A DNA stretch of 17,348 nucleotides, from positions 1 to 17,348 of the forward strand of contig JBDZUZ010000081.1 of NCBI GenBank assembly GCA_040255445.1, written 5' to 3'. Source of the stretch: JBDZUZ01 sp040255445. Lineage in GTDB: Bacteria; Planctomycetota; Phycisphaerae; Phycisphaerales; UBA1924. A model generated the notes under the pieces. That model saw only the letters and a program-made list of their open reading frames with translations. It had not been told where the DNA came from and made no database searches. This document shows positions 1 through 7,540 of this stretch, one piece after another; position 1 is the first letter of the stretch, and the number at the start of each line of letters is the position of its first letter. The position numbers and the translations under genes were made by a program.

Positions 1-2
1 CC

Positions 3-311
3 TACGCGATGGCCGTGCACCTGCTGTTGCTCGCGGGGCACATCATCCCGGTCGTCCCCTCGCTCATCCTCTGGCTCGTCAAGCGCGACCAGTCGCCCTT
101 TGTCGATGACCACGGCAAGGAAGCCGTCAACTTCCAGATCTCGATCGTCATCTACATGGTGATCGGCGGGATCCTCTCGATGATCTGCATCGGCTTCGCG
201 GTCATGGCCGCGGCCTACATCCTCGCGATCATGGGCATGATCCTCGCCTCGATCGCCGCGAACCGCGGCGAGTTCTACCGCTACCCGGCGACGCTCCGGC
301 TCATTCCTTAG
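3..311 (+). CDS. DUF4870 family small membrane protein (5' end probably outside window)
   Basis: The reading frame runs open from the window edge to a TAG at 309-311. The text after the first ATG (base 9) matches the DUF4870 pattern: a hydrophobic segment, then WLVKRDQSPFVDDHGKEAVN, FQISIVIY, a second and third hydrophobic stretch, and the terminal NRGEFYRYPATLRLIP. Family members usually carry about 10-30 residues before this point, and the frame has no stop between the edge and base 9, so the true start probably lies upstream. It would be a three-helix inner-membrane protein of unknown biochemical role. It converges with the next gene, with only 6 bases between the stops. Family assignment is good; function is unknown. 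Confidence 0.8.
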   Translation, partial: YAMAVHLLLLAGHIIPVVPSLILWLVKRDQSPFVDDHGKEAVNFQISIVIYMVIGGILSMICIGFAVMAAAYILAIMGMILASIAANRGEFYRYPATLRLIP

Positions 312-317
312 AACCAC

Positions 318-971
318 TCACGCCCGCAGCGGCCGCGCGGGGCACCCCACCAGCGTCGCGCCGTCGGGCACATCCTTCGTCACCACCGCGCCCGCGCCGA
401 TCGTGCAGCCGTTCCCGACCTTCACCCCCGGCAGCACCCGCGACCCCAGGCCGATCAGCGTGTCGCGGCCGATGCTCACATTCCCGCCCAGCACGGCCCC
501 GGGCGCGATGTGCGCGTTCTCACCGATCACGCACTCGTGCTCGATGATCGCCGCGGTGTTGATGATCGCGTGATCGCCGATGGTGCAGAAGGGCTGCAGC
601 ACACACCGGACACCCAGATACACCCCCAACCCCAGCTCGATCGTGCCCGGGTCGACATCGTCCTCGGCGAGAGCAGAGACAGTCGTGAAATCCTGCGGGC
701 CCAGCCGGTCGATCAGGCTCCGCCGCAGGCCCAGGTCCCCCACCGCGATGATGACGGGGCCCGGGAGCTGCTTCTCGGGCAATTCGGGCAGCTTCTCGAA
801 AAGCCGCGTAAAACTGCCCGCGGGCCGCAGCCGCCAGCGGGTCACCGCCACGCAATTCGGGTTGTCGTCGTAGACGGCGATCCGCTCGACCCCGCCCTGC
901 AAAGCCGCCTGAGCGACCACCAGAGCGTGCCCGCCGCCGCCGATCATGATGAATTCCGGGTCCTTGGCCAT
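318..971 (-). CDS. NeuD/PglD-like sugar O-/N-acyltransferase
   Basis: A 217-residue protein with the two-part layout of the NeuD/PglD/WeeI family. It has an N-terminal nucleotide-sugar-binding Rossmann-like half beginning FIMIGGGGHALVVAQ (residues 7-21), then a C-terminal left-handed beta-helix of hexapeptide repeats (about 115-210). The segment IIEHECVIGENAHIAPGA holds the histidine that acts as general base in PglD-type enzymes. The C terminus GAVVTKDVPDGATLVGCPAR is the usual ending. Such enzymes transfer acetyl or similar groups from acyl-CoA to a sugar amine or hydroxyl during surface-glycan synthesis; the substrate cannot be read here. The frame is open 53 codons further upstream, but ATG at 971 is chosen because the conserved fold starts there and a TACCCT hexamer (978-983) sits 6 bases before it. 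Confidence 0.88.
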   Translation of the reverse strand: MAKDPEFIMIGGGGHALVVAQAALQGGVERIAVYDDNPNCVAVTRWRLRPAGSFTRLFEKLPELPEKQLPGPVIIAVGDLGLRRSLIDRLGPQDFTTVSALAEDDVDPGTIELGLGVYLGVRCVLQPFCTIGDHAIINTAAIIEHECVIGENAHIAPGAVLGGNVSIGRDTLIGLGSRVLPGVKVGNGCTIGAGAVVTKDVPDGATLVGCPARPLRA

Positions 972-1077
972 GCGCGGAGGGTAGCAGGGCGGGCCCGGCG
1001 GGCATTCTGGGATCAGGAAGGCCCAGCCGGGAATCGGGCGGAGCCGCGGCGTCGGCGCATCCGTATCGTTGAGAACG
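972..1077. promoter_or_regulatory. Divergent promoter region, NeuD-like gene / mqnA
   Basis: These 106 bases separate two divergent genes. On the minus strand TACCCT (983 to 978) ends 6 bases before the ATG at 971. On the plus strand TATCGT (1064-1069) ends 8 bases before the ATG at 1078. Both resemble a -10 box placed so close that transcripts would have almost no leader. No convincing -35 box is visible for either. Assignment is by motif and position only. Confidence 0.4.
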
Positions 1078-1902
1078 ATGGACCCGGTTCGGATCGCCTG
1101 CGTTCGGTACTTGAACACGGCGCCGCTCATCGAAGGGCTTGATCAGCTCTCCGAGGCGGCGTTGCTCCCCGCCGCGCCCGCGGACATCGTGGGCATGGTG
1201 GCCGACGGCCGCGCCGACCTGGGGCTGGCGTCGATCGTCGACTGCATCCGCTCGCCCGAGCCGCTGGCCCTGGTGCCGGTGGGCATGATCGGGTGCGATG
1301 GGCCGACGCTCACGGTGCGGGTCTTCTCCGAGGTGCCGTTCGAACAGATCGATGTCCTGCACGCCGATACCGACAGCCACACGTCTGTCGTGCTGGCGCA
1401 GCTGCTGCTCCGCAAGCTCTACAACCGCAAGGTCCGCATCGTCGCCTTCGATGCGGCGGAGCGCGGCGAGAGCGAGCGCTGGCCGCCGACCGTGCTGCTG
1501 ATCGGCGACAAAGTCGTCACGGATCATCCCCCCGAGGGCCGTTATCCCCACCAGCTCGACCTGGGCGATGCGTGGAAGCAGATGACGGACCTGCCATTCG
1601 TGTACGCGATGTGGATGTGCCGCGCTGATGAGGCGGGCTCGGACCGTGTGCGGACCGCCGCGGCCGTGCTCGACCGGCAGCGCCGGCACAACCAGACGCG
1701 GATTGACTGGCTGATCGCGAAGCGCGCGGCGTCCGCGGGCTGGCCGATCGGCACCGCGCGGACGTACTTGCGCGAACTCCTGCGGTACGAGGTCGGACCG
1801 CGGGAGCGTCAGGCCGCGACTGTGTTCCTTCGTGAAGCGGCGGCGGCGGGGTTGATCCCGTCGCGGGAGCCGATCTGGGCGGACGCGTCGGTCGCGGTCT
1901 GA
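1078..1902 (+). CDS. mqnA: Chorismate dehydratase MqnA (futalosine menaquinone pathway)
   Basis: A 274-residue protein matching MqnA, which removes water from chorismate to give 3-enolpyruvylbenzoate, the first step of futalosine-dependent menaquinone synthesis. Visible signatures are RIACVRYLNTAPLIEGL at the N terminus, the periplasmic-binding-protein-like ADGRADLGLASIVDC, the segment IGCDGPTLTVRVFS, DTDSHTSVVLAQLLLRKLY, LLIGDKVV, and LGDAWKQMTDLPFVYAMWM. All are in the family order and the length is typical. ATG at 1078 is preferred over an in-frame TTG at 1069, because the family starts just before the RYLN motif. It leads an operon; the next start lies 24 bases after its TGA. No other menaquinone gene is in the window. 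Confidence 0.93.
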   Translation: MDPVRIACVRYLNTAPLIEGLDQLSEAALLPAAPADIVGMVADGRADLGLASIVDCIRSPEPLALVPVGMIGCDGPTLTVRVFSEVPFEQIDVLHADTDSHTSVVLAQLLLRKLYNRKVRIVAFDAAERGESERWPPTVLLIGDKVVTDHPPEGRYPHQLDLGDAWKQMTDLPFVYAMWMCRADEAGSDRVRTAAAVLDRQRRHNQTRIDWLIAKRAASAGWPIGTARTYLRELLRYEVGPRERQAATVFLREAAAAGLIPSREPIWADASVAV

Positions 1903-1926
1903 CCCGGGTCGAGGCGGAGACACCAC

Positions 1927-3675
1927 TTGCCCCCGCTCCCGGCGATCAAAGTCACTGTTCTCAAGACACTCGAGGAGCGGCTGCGTGGACAGCCCAGGCC
2001 CTCGGTGCTGCGCAGCGTGGAGAACGCCGAATCGCTCGCGGCGGACCTCGACCCCGCGCAGAACTACCCCGAGGACTGGCTGGTCTTCCGCATCACCGGT
2101 GTGCGGCCGCAGATCGATGACCCCTCGCTGGTCATGGGCGAGGCCGCGCTGCGTGACCTCTCGGCGTTCATCGAGCGACTGACGGATGCGGCGAAGCTGG
2201 AACTGTCGCAGCACCCGCCGGAGAAGTACATCCCGGCATCGGACCTGTGCGAGCGCTGGCACATCAGCCGCAAGACGCTGGACCGGCTGCGGCGGCGCGG
2301 TCTGGTGGCGCGGCGGGTGGTGGGCGAGGATCACAAGCCGCGGATCGTCGTGCCGCGGATCGCGGCCGAGCGGTTCGAACAGCAGCACGCCGATGAACTG
2401 GCGAAGGCCGCGGCGTTCTCGCGGATCTCGCCCGAGCTCGAGAAGCGGATCATCCGCCGCGCCGAGATCTACCACCGCAGGCTCAACTGCTCGCTCAACG
2501 CCGCGGCGGAGCGCATCGCCAAACGCTTCGGCCGCAGCCACGAGGCGATCCGGCAATTGCTCAAGCGGCACGATGAGGCGACGCGGCGGGTCCGCGCCGG
2601 CGACCCGGCCCGCGCCATCTTCGATGACGACGAGCCGCTGACGCAGCGCAAGCGCGCGGCCGCGCTGCGGGCCTGGCGCTGGGGGATCGATCTCAATGTC
2701 ATCGCCAGGAAGCACCACCGGACGCGCTCGGCGGTGCGGCGGGCGGTAACGCTGGCCCGCGCTGAGAAGCTCTGGGCGCTGGGCGAGTCTGGTTCGCTCG
2801 AGGGGCCGACGGGCCCGACCTTCCAGATGGACGGCGCCCGCGAGGTGCTGCTGGCGCCGGCGCCGGTGCGCAGCGGGCTGGGCGGGAGCGTGCCGCGGGA
2901 TCTGATCGATGTGCTCGCGCTCTCGCGGGAGAAGCGGCCGCCGCTGGGTGTCGAGGAATCGACGCGGCTGATCGCGTTCCACTTCCTGCGGCACGAGGTG
3001 GCGCAGAGCCTGGGCGAGATCAATCACCTGCACCCGCAGGCCGAGCGGATCGATCAGATCGAGACACAGCTGCGCTGGGCCGCGCGGCTCAAGGTCGAGC
3101 TCGTGCGCGCGGAGCTGCGGCCGATCATCGAGACAGTCGAGACGCGCACCGGCCGACGGGCCGAGGAATTGCCGGCGCGCTCGCTGGCGCGGCTGATCAC
3201 GCGCTGTCTGCACGCCGCGGGCGAGGCGGTTGATCACTTCGATCCGTTCCGCGGCGGTCGTCTGGCCGGCGCTGTGGGTCTGGCGTGCGACCGGGTGGTG
3301 ATGCAGGAGCTGCGCAAGTCGCCGGTGCCGCCGGTGGGCGCGGGCCGCGCCGTGCCGAAGATCGCATCGGGCACGCGGATCGAGGACTGGTCGCGGACGC
3401 TGTCGACCTGGCAGCGGTGGCTCGAGCCCGATGCGCGGCTGCGCGCGGCGGCGGAGGCCGGCGTGAAGGAGGGCGCGACTGAAGGAGCGATCGACGCGGA
3501 GACCGCGGCCTATCTGATCGAGCGGTACGGCTGGGGCGGCGCGCCGCCGCGGACGCTGGCTGAACTCGGGCTGGCGCGGTCGATGCGGGCGCCGGCGGTG
3601 GCGCGGCTGGATGCGAAGGCGCACGCCGCGGCGATGGCGTGGGCGCGGGCGCAGAAGCCGGTGCGGGGGTCGTAA
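1927..3675 (+). CDS. Divergent sigma-70-like protein with extra N-terminal HTH segments
   Basis: A 582-residue protein that I read, by eye, as a degenerate sigma-70 relative. PPLGVEESTRLI (338-349) resembles region 1.2. LVRAELRPIIETV (392-404) resembles region 2.1 (NLRLVVSIA). EAVDHFDPFRGGRL (433-446) resembles the RAVEKFDPSRGFRF core of regions 2.2-2.3. Near the C terminus RYGWGG (533-538), PRTLAELG (541-548) and ARLDAKAHAAA (559-569) follow the order of region 4 (RYGL, PRTLEEIG, RQIEAKALRKL). Upstream are three HTH-like segments: 101-130 (winged or MerR-like, ISRKTLDRLRRRGLV), about 181-215 and about 241-285. Residues 446-460, which should hold the promoter-melting aromatics, have none. The TTG start is supported by GGAG at 1916-1919, 7 bases upstream. 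It could be a DNA-binding regulator, an RNA-polymerase-binding decoy or a specialised sigma factor. The gene is certain; the role is inferred. Confidence 0.72.
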   Translation: MPPLPAIKVTVLKTLEERLRGQPRPSVLRSVENAESLAADLDPAQNYPEDWLVFRITGVRPQIDDPSLVMGEAALRDLSAFIERLTDAAKLELSQHPPEKYIPASDLCERWHISRKTLDRLRRRGLVARRVVGEDHKPRIVVPRIAAERFEQQHADELAKAAAFSRISPELEKRIIRRAEIYHRRLNCSLNAAAERIAKRFGRSHEAIRQLLKRHDEATRRVRAGDPARAIFDDDEPLTQRKRAAALRAWRWGIDLNVIARKHHRTRSAVRRAVTLARAEKLWALGESGSLEGPTGPTFQMDGAREVLLAPAPVRSGLGGSVPRDLIDVLALSREKRPPLGVEESTRLIAFHFLRHEVAQSLGEINHLHPQAERIDQIETQLRWAARLKVELVRAELRPIIETVETRTGRRAEELPARSLARLITRCLHAAGEAVDHFDPFRGGRLAGAVGLACDRVVMQELRKSPVPPVGAGRAVPKIASGTRIEDWSRTLSTWQRWLEPDARLRAAAEAGVKEGATEGAIDAETAAYLIERYGWGGAPPRTLAELGLARSMRAPAVARLDAKAHAAAMAWARAQKPVRGS

Positions 3676-3678
3676 CGC

Positions 3679-4611
3679 GTGGGGCTGTTTGGCAGATCGA
3701 AGCGGTCGAAGTGGGTGTTCCACCGCGGTGCGCTGGGGGACAGCGTGCTGCTGTGGCCGTATCTGCGCGAGTCGCACCGCCGACTGCCGGTTGTGCTGGT
3801 GACCGATGACAGCAAGGGCAAGCTGGCAGCGCGGGTGCTGGGCATCGAGTGGCGGAGCGCGGAGTCGCGGTGGTGCACGGAGCTGTGGCGGGAGGGGGGC
3901 GGGGATGCGCCGGCGCCGGAAGGCGCGGAACTGGCGAGTGAGGTTGTCGCGTTCATCGACGATGCGAACGCCGCGGTTTGGGAGCGCAATGCGAAGCGCA
4001 TCTTCCCGCGTGCGCATGTGCTGTGTCTGACAGGTCGGGTCGATCGCGTGTGTGGGATCGATCTCGCGGGGATCGAGAACCCGAAGCGTGATGACAACTT
4101 CGCGCCGCGGTGGCGGGCGCCGGGCGAGCCGGCGCGGCTGGTGGTGCATGTCGGCGCGGGGTCGGAGGACAAGCGGTGGCCGCTGGAGCGGTTTCTGCAA
4201 GTCGCGGACCGATGGTGGGGCGCGGGCGGGGTGACGCTTGTGGGTGGCGAGGTCGAGCGGGAGCGGATGTCGGGCGCGGAGCGGGCGGCGTTCGATGCGG
4301 CGGGCGGGCGGTGGATCTTCGATCTGGATGAACTGCTGGAGACGATCGCGCCGGCCGCGGCGTTTGTCGGGTGCGACACGGGGCCGACGCACCTGGCCGC
4401 GCAGCTGGCGGTGCCAACGGTGGCGGTGTTCGGGCCGACGGATCCGGAGCGGTGGGCGCCGATCGGGCCGGCGGTGGCGGTGGTGAGGCCGAGCATGCAT
4501 GGGACGGCGGGCGGGGCGGGGCCGGTGCGTGATGTGGGGGTTGCCGCGGTGATCGCCGCGCTCGAATCGGTAGCCCGGCCCGGTGCGGCCGCGGCGAGGC
4601 CATTAGGATGA
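3679..4611 (+). CDS. Glycosyltransferase family 9 (heptosyltransferase-like)
   Basis: A 310-residue protein with GT9 features. The N-terminal VFHRGALGDSVLLWPYLRES corresponds to the acceptor-side GxxGD motif. In the C-terminal half, VVHVGAGSEDKRWPLERF resembles the nucleotide-sugar site of ADP-heptose transferases, and VGCDTGPTHLAAQLAVPTVA followed by VFGPTDPERWAP is the family's most conserved block. Enzymes of this family add heptose or related sugars to the LPS core at the inner face of the cytoplasmic membrane. The donor here is unknown, and the protein is a little shorter than E. coli WaaC/WaaF. The GTG start lies 3 bases after the preceding stop, so the two are probably co-transcribed and translationally coupled. 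The stop is 4 bases before the gatB ATG. Confidence 0.87.
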   Translation: MGLFGRSKRSKWVFHRGALGDSVLLWPYLRESHRRLPVVLVTDDSKGKLAARVLGIEWRSAESRWCTELWREGGGDAPAPEGAELASEVVAFIDDANAAVWERNAKRIFPRAHVLCLTGRVDRVCGIDLAGIENPKRDDNFAPRWRAPGEPARLVVHVGAGSEDKRWPLERFLQVADRWWGAGGVTLVGGEVERERMSGAERAAFDAAGGRWIFDLDELLETIAPAAAFVGCDTGPTHLAAQLAVPTVAVFGPTDPERWAPIGPAVAVVRPSMHGTAGGAGPVRDVGVAAVIAALESVARPGAAAARPLG

Positions 4612-4615
4612 CGTC

Positions 4616-6175
4616 ATGAGCGATGCCTCGCGCACCATCGAATCGGTCCGCCTGATCGTCGGCATGGAGATCCATGTCGAGCTGGCGACGCGGACGAAGA
4701 TGTTCTCCGCCGCGCCCAACCCGGCGCACCCGGACCACTTCGACGCATCGCCCAACACGCTGCTCGATCCGGTCGTGCTCGCGCTGCCGGGCGCGCTGCC
4801 GGTGATGAACAAGCGGGCGGTCGAGATGTCGATCATGGTGGGGCTCGCGCTGCGGTGCTCGATCGCCGAGTTCACCAAGTGGGATCGGAAGAGCTACTTC
4901 TACCCCGACATGCCCAAGGCGTACCAGATCAGCCAGTACGACCTGCCGCTGTGCTTTGATGGCGTAGTCGATCTGCCGGCGGTGGATGAGCAGGGCTTTC
5001 CCAATCCCGATGGGCAGACGCGGCGGATCGGGATCATCCGGGCCCATCTGGAAGAGGATGCCGGCAAGCTGCTGCACGAAGCGCCCGGCGGGCACGCGAT
5101 CGATCACTCGATCGTTGATCTGAACCGCGCGGGGACGCCGCTGCTCGAGATCGTGACGCAGCCGGATTTCACGAGCGCCGACGACTGCGTGCTCTTCGCG
5201 AAGATGCTGCGGAATTTGTGCAGGTTTCTGGGTGTCACCGAGGGGGACATGCAGAAGGGGCACATGCGCTTCGAGCCCAACATCAACTGCGCGCTCACGC
5301 TCAGCGATGGCAAGGTGGTGCGCACGCCGGTGGTTGAGATCAAGAACCTGAACTCGTTCCGCTCGCTCAAGGGCGCGATCGAGCACGAGCTCATGGATCA
5401 GCCGAGGCGTTGGAGGGAAGACGGCCGCGAGATGGGCCCGGGGATGAAGATCACCCGCGGCTGGGACGACACGCGCGAGGTCACCTTCGTCCAGCGCGAG
5501 AAAGAAGATGCCCACGACTACCGCTACTTTCCCGACCCGGACCTGCTGCCGGTCGAGGTGAGTGCGGAATGGCTCGATGCGATCAAGGCTTCGCTGCCCG
5601 AACTGCCGATGGCGCGGCTGGACCGGTACACGGAGAAGCTCGGTCTCTCGATCAAGGAGGCATCCGCGCTCATCGAGGAGCGCGAGGTGTGCTTCCTCTT
5701 CGAGGGCGCGATGAACGGGCTGGTTGAATCGGGCATCGACCGCGTGCGGGCTGCGCGGGTGGCGGCGAACCTGCTGCTGCAGCAGGGCGCGAAGCTCGCC
5801 AACGAACGCGGCGTGCGGATCCACGAACTGGGGCTCAGCGCGAAGGCCGCGGCGGAGATCGCGCTGCTGCGCGAGAAGGGCGAGATCGGCAACCAGGCGA
5901 TCGAGCCGCTGATCGTCGCCGCGTGCGAAGAAGGCAACCGGGGCCGCGCAGCGCGCGAGATCGCCGAGTCGCTGAACCTCCTGATCGTCCGCGACGATGC
6001 CGCGCTCGATGGCTGGGTCGATCAGGTGCTCGCGAAGAACCCCGAGGCGGTCGCCGATGTGAAAGCCGGTAAGATGGCCGCGGCGGGGAGACTTGTGGGC
6101 GAGGTGATGAAGCTGGCGGGGGGGAAGGCGGATGGGAAGGTGGTGCGGGAGCGGATCATCGCGAAGATTGAGTAA
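4616..6175 (+). CDS. gatB: Asp-tRNA(Asn)/Glu-tRNA(Gln) amidotransferase subunit B
   Basis: A complete 519-residue GatB. This subunit of the GatCAB complex binds mischarged Glu-tRNA(Gln) or Asp-tRNA(Asn) and activates it for transamidation. The signatures are plain: GMEIHVELATRTKMFSAAPN (16-35), SYFYPDMPKAYQISQYDLPL, the motif DLNRAGTPLLEIVTQPDF, MRFEPNINCAL, VEIKNLNSFRSLKGAIEHE, and a C-terminal YqeY-like helical domain ending in a lysine-rich tail. ATG 4616 is preceded by TAGGAT (4604-4609), which contains AGGA and so can be read as a Shine-Dalgarno site or as a -10-like hexamer 6 bases from the start. It is the last gene of the mqnA operon. No gatA or gatC is visible nearby. It converges with the PIN gene, 9 bases apart. 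Confidence 0.97.
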   Translation: MSDASRTIESVRLIVGMEIHVELATRTKMFSAAPNPAHPDHFDASPNTLLDPVVLALPGALPVMNKRAVEMSIMVGLALRCSIAEFTKWDRKSYFYPDMPKAYQISQYDLPLCFDGVVDLPAVDEQGFPNPDGQTRRIGIIRAHLEEDAGKLLHEAPGGHAIDHSIVDLNRAGTPLLEIVTQPDFTSADDCVLFAKMLRNLCRFLGVTEGDMQKGHMRFEPNINCALTLSDGKVVRTPVVEIKNLNSFRSLKGAIEHELMDQPRRWREDGREMGPGMKITRGWDDTREVTFVQREKEDAHDYRYFPDPDLLPVEVSAEWLDAIKASLPELPMARLDRYTEKLGLSIKEASALIEEREVCFLFEGAMNGLVESGIDRVRAARVAANLLLQQGAKLANERGVRIHELGLSAKAAAEIALLREKGEIGNQAIEPLIVAACEEGNRGRAAREIAESLNLLIVRDDAALDGWVDQVLAKNPEAVADVKAGKMAAAGRLVGEVMKLAGGKADGKVVRERIIAKIE

Positions 6176-6184
6176 GACCCGGCT

Positions 6185-6645
6185 TCAGGTCGGCTCGCTG
6201 AACACGGTTCCATCGCGGGGGTGTGGCGGTTTCTCGATCGGGATGCCGATCCCGGCTGCGCCGTTGTGCTTGAGCACCCCCTCGTCCCATGTGTGAAGCA
6301 CGCTGACGTTCGACGCGATCGCCGTGGCAACATGGATCGCATCCGCGTGCTTGATCGCCAGTCGGCGCGTCAGGTCGTGCGCCCGCTCTGCGATCGTGCG
6401 CTCGACCGACCGCAACACGATGTACTCCTGCTCAAAGAATGCGAGCATCCGGCGCGAGGATGCGTCATCAACCTTCCGCACCGTCGGGAGCCCGGCGCAC
6501 TCGGTGATGGCGAGCGCGGAGGTGACGATCAGCAACCTGCCGTTCTCGGCACGATCCAACAGGTCCCGGAGTGCATCCCGCTTGTTGGACTCTTGCTGGA
6601 ACCAGCCGAGAAGCAGTTCGTGTCCCAGTAGACACGCTCAGGCAT
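6185..6645 (-). pseudogene. PIN-domain (VapC-like) toxin, broken by a one-base frameshift
   Basis: The open frame ending at 6185 carries three of the four PIN acidic residues: E in SALAITECAGL, D in IKHADAIHVATA and D in LHTWDEGVL. It has no ATG start and no first PIN strand. The missing start is present in another frame: ATG at 6645 begins MPERVYWDTNCF, a textbook PIN N terminus with the first catalytic Asp. The frames separate at about 6604-6614. Adding one C there (TTC CTC GGC TGG) would give NCFLGWFQQES, exactly what a PIN protein should read. VapC-type PIN proteins are ribonucleases neutralised by a partner antitoxin. The ATG overlaps the upstream gene's TGA by 8 bases, typical of a toxin-antitoxin pair. 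A real mutation, a sequencing error or, less likely, frameshifting could explain it. Confidence 0.8.
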
Positions 6646-7438
6646 CTCTCAACCTCCGCACGAACTCTGCGGAGTCGATGCCGCCGGTGATATCCAGTTT
6701 GCCATCGCCCTCGAACGAGGAGGCGGCGGGCAGGTCCTTCCCTTGACGCAGCACGCGGATCGTTTCGACTTCGATCGAGATCGGCCGACCTTTGTCGTTG
6801 AATCGTGCACGACCGGAGACAGCGACTCGTTTGCCGAGCGCGCTGAGCGCCTCGGGGAGTCTTCCATCGGGGAGAATGCAGCGGACGCGGGTCCCCGACA
6901 GCTGGTCAAATATATCGAAGGCTTCGCCACCGTGGATCGTGATCGTCTCGAGTGATCCTTCGATAGTTGTCTCGGCGAGGTGATACGTCGGGCGACGGCC
7001 AAAGTACTCGTCGATCGCCGCGGCGGAGCGCAGCGTCGGGGCGATTCCGCTCTCGCCGGGCATCGCGAACTCCAGCCGGGCGATGCCGCGGTCCAGAAGG
7101 CTCAGCAGCGAACGGGCTTCCTTGAGCCCGTCGTCTCCAAACTCTGCCGGAACACCTCTCCCGGATTCGAGGTCTCGCAGGCCGTCCATGTAACTCTTGA
7201 CGACCGAACGACTGACATCCGATCTCGTGCCCGGCACCTGCGCTTCGAGGGTGAGAGACAGCGGGCTGTTGGTCGTCGCCCTGGTCACATTCCACTGGAT
7301 CGTGGCCTTGCCGTCTTCGCTGATCCCGGCATCGATCGCTCGAAGGACGGAGAGCGTTCGTACGAGGACCTCGCCGAGGCGTTCTGCCGGAACACCGATG
7401 TCGCGGCCCTCGATCAAGATGGTGAAAGCCTGGCTCAT
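6638..7438 (-). CDS. Unknown 266-residue protein, possible antitoxin partner of PIN toxin
   Basis: I do not recognise a named family. Residues 1-60 look like an alpha/beta segment (AFTILIEGRDIGVPAERLGE). Residues about 90-130 are helical. Residues about 160-235 alternate beta strands in an OB-fold-like pattern (ETTIEGSLETITIHGGEAF, then RVRCILPDGRLPEAL, then GKRVAVSGRARFNDKGRPIS). The C-terminal tail DITGGIDSAEFVRRLRDA resembles short peptides by which antitoxins dock onto PIN toxins. The toxin ATG lies inside the last codons of this gene (8-base overlap), which implies coupled translation. Context points to an antitoxin, but the length is far above the 70-100 residues usual for VapB. TACGAT (7450-7455) lies 11 bases before the ATG. 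The role is inference. Confidence 0.65.
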   Translation of the reverse strand: MSQAFTILIEGRDIGVPAERLGEVLVRTLSVLRAIDAGISEDGKATIQWNVTRATTNSPLSLTLEAQVPGTRSDVSRSVVKSYMDGLRDLESGRGVPAEFGDDGLKEARSLLSLLDRGIARLEFAMPGESGIAPTLRSAAAIDEYFGRRPTYHLAETTIEGSLETITIHGGEAFDIFDQLSGTRVRCILPDGRLPEALSALGKRVAVSGRARFNDKGRPISIEVETIRVLRQGKDLPAASSFEGDGKLDITGGIDSAEFVRRLRDA

Positions 7439-7540
7439 GCTGGACTCTGATCGTATGTGATCGGAGGCCAGGGCGGCGATGGTTCACTTTCCGCTGATGG
7501 TCGGCGGTGGCGGCGGGCGACATCGGCCCTCGGCAGGCCA

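Noticed and set aside
520..4500. A 1326-codon open frame on the minus strand
   Set aside because: It runs antisense to the mqnA, sigma-like and GT9 genes. Its product is Arg/Pro/His-rich low-complexity sequence with no domain, the usual antisense shadow of GC-biased codons.
3953..5824. A 623-codon open frame on the minus strand
   Set aside because: Antisense to GT9 and gatB; the composition is a shadow of real codons and no conserved motif is seen.
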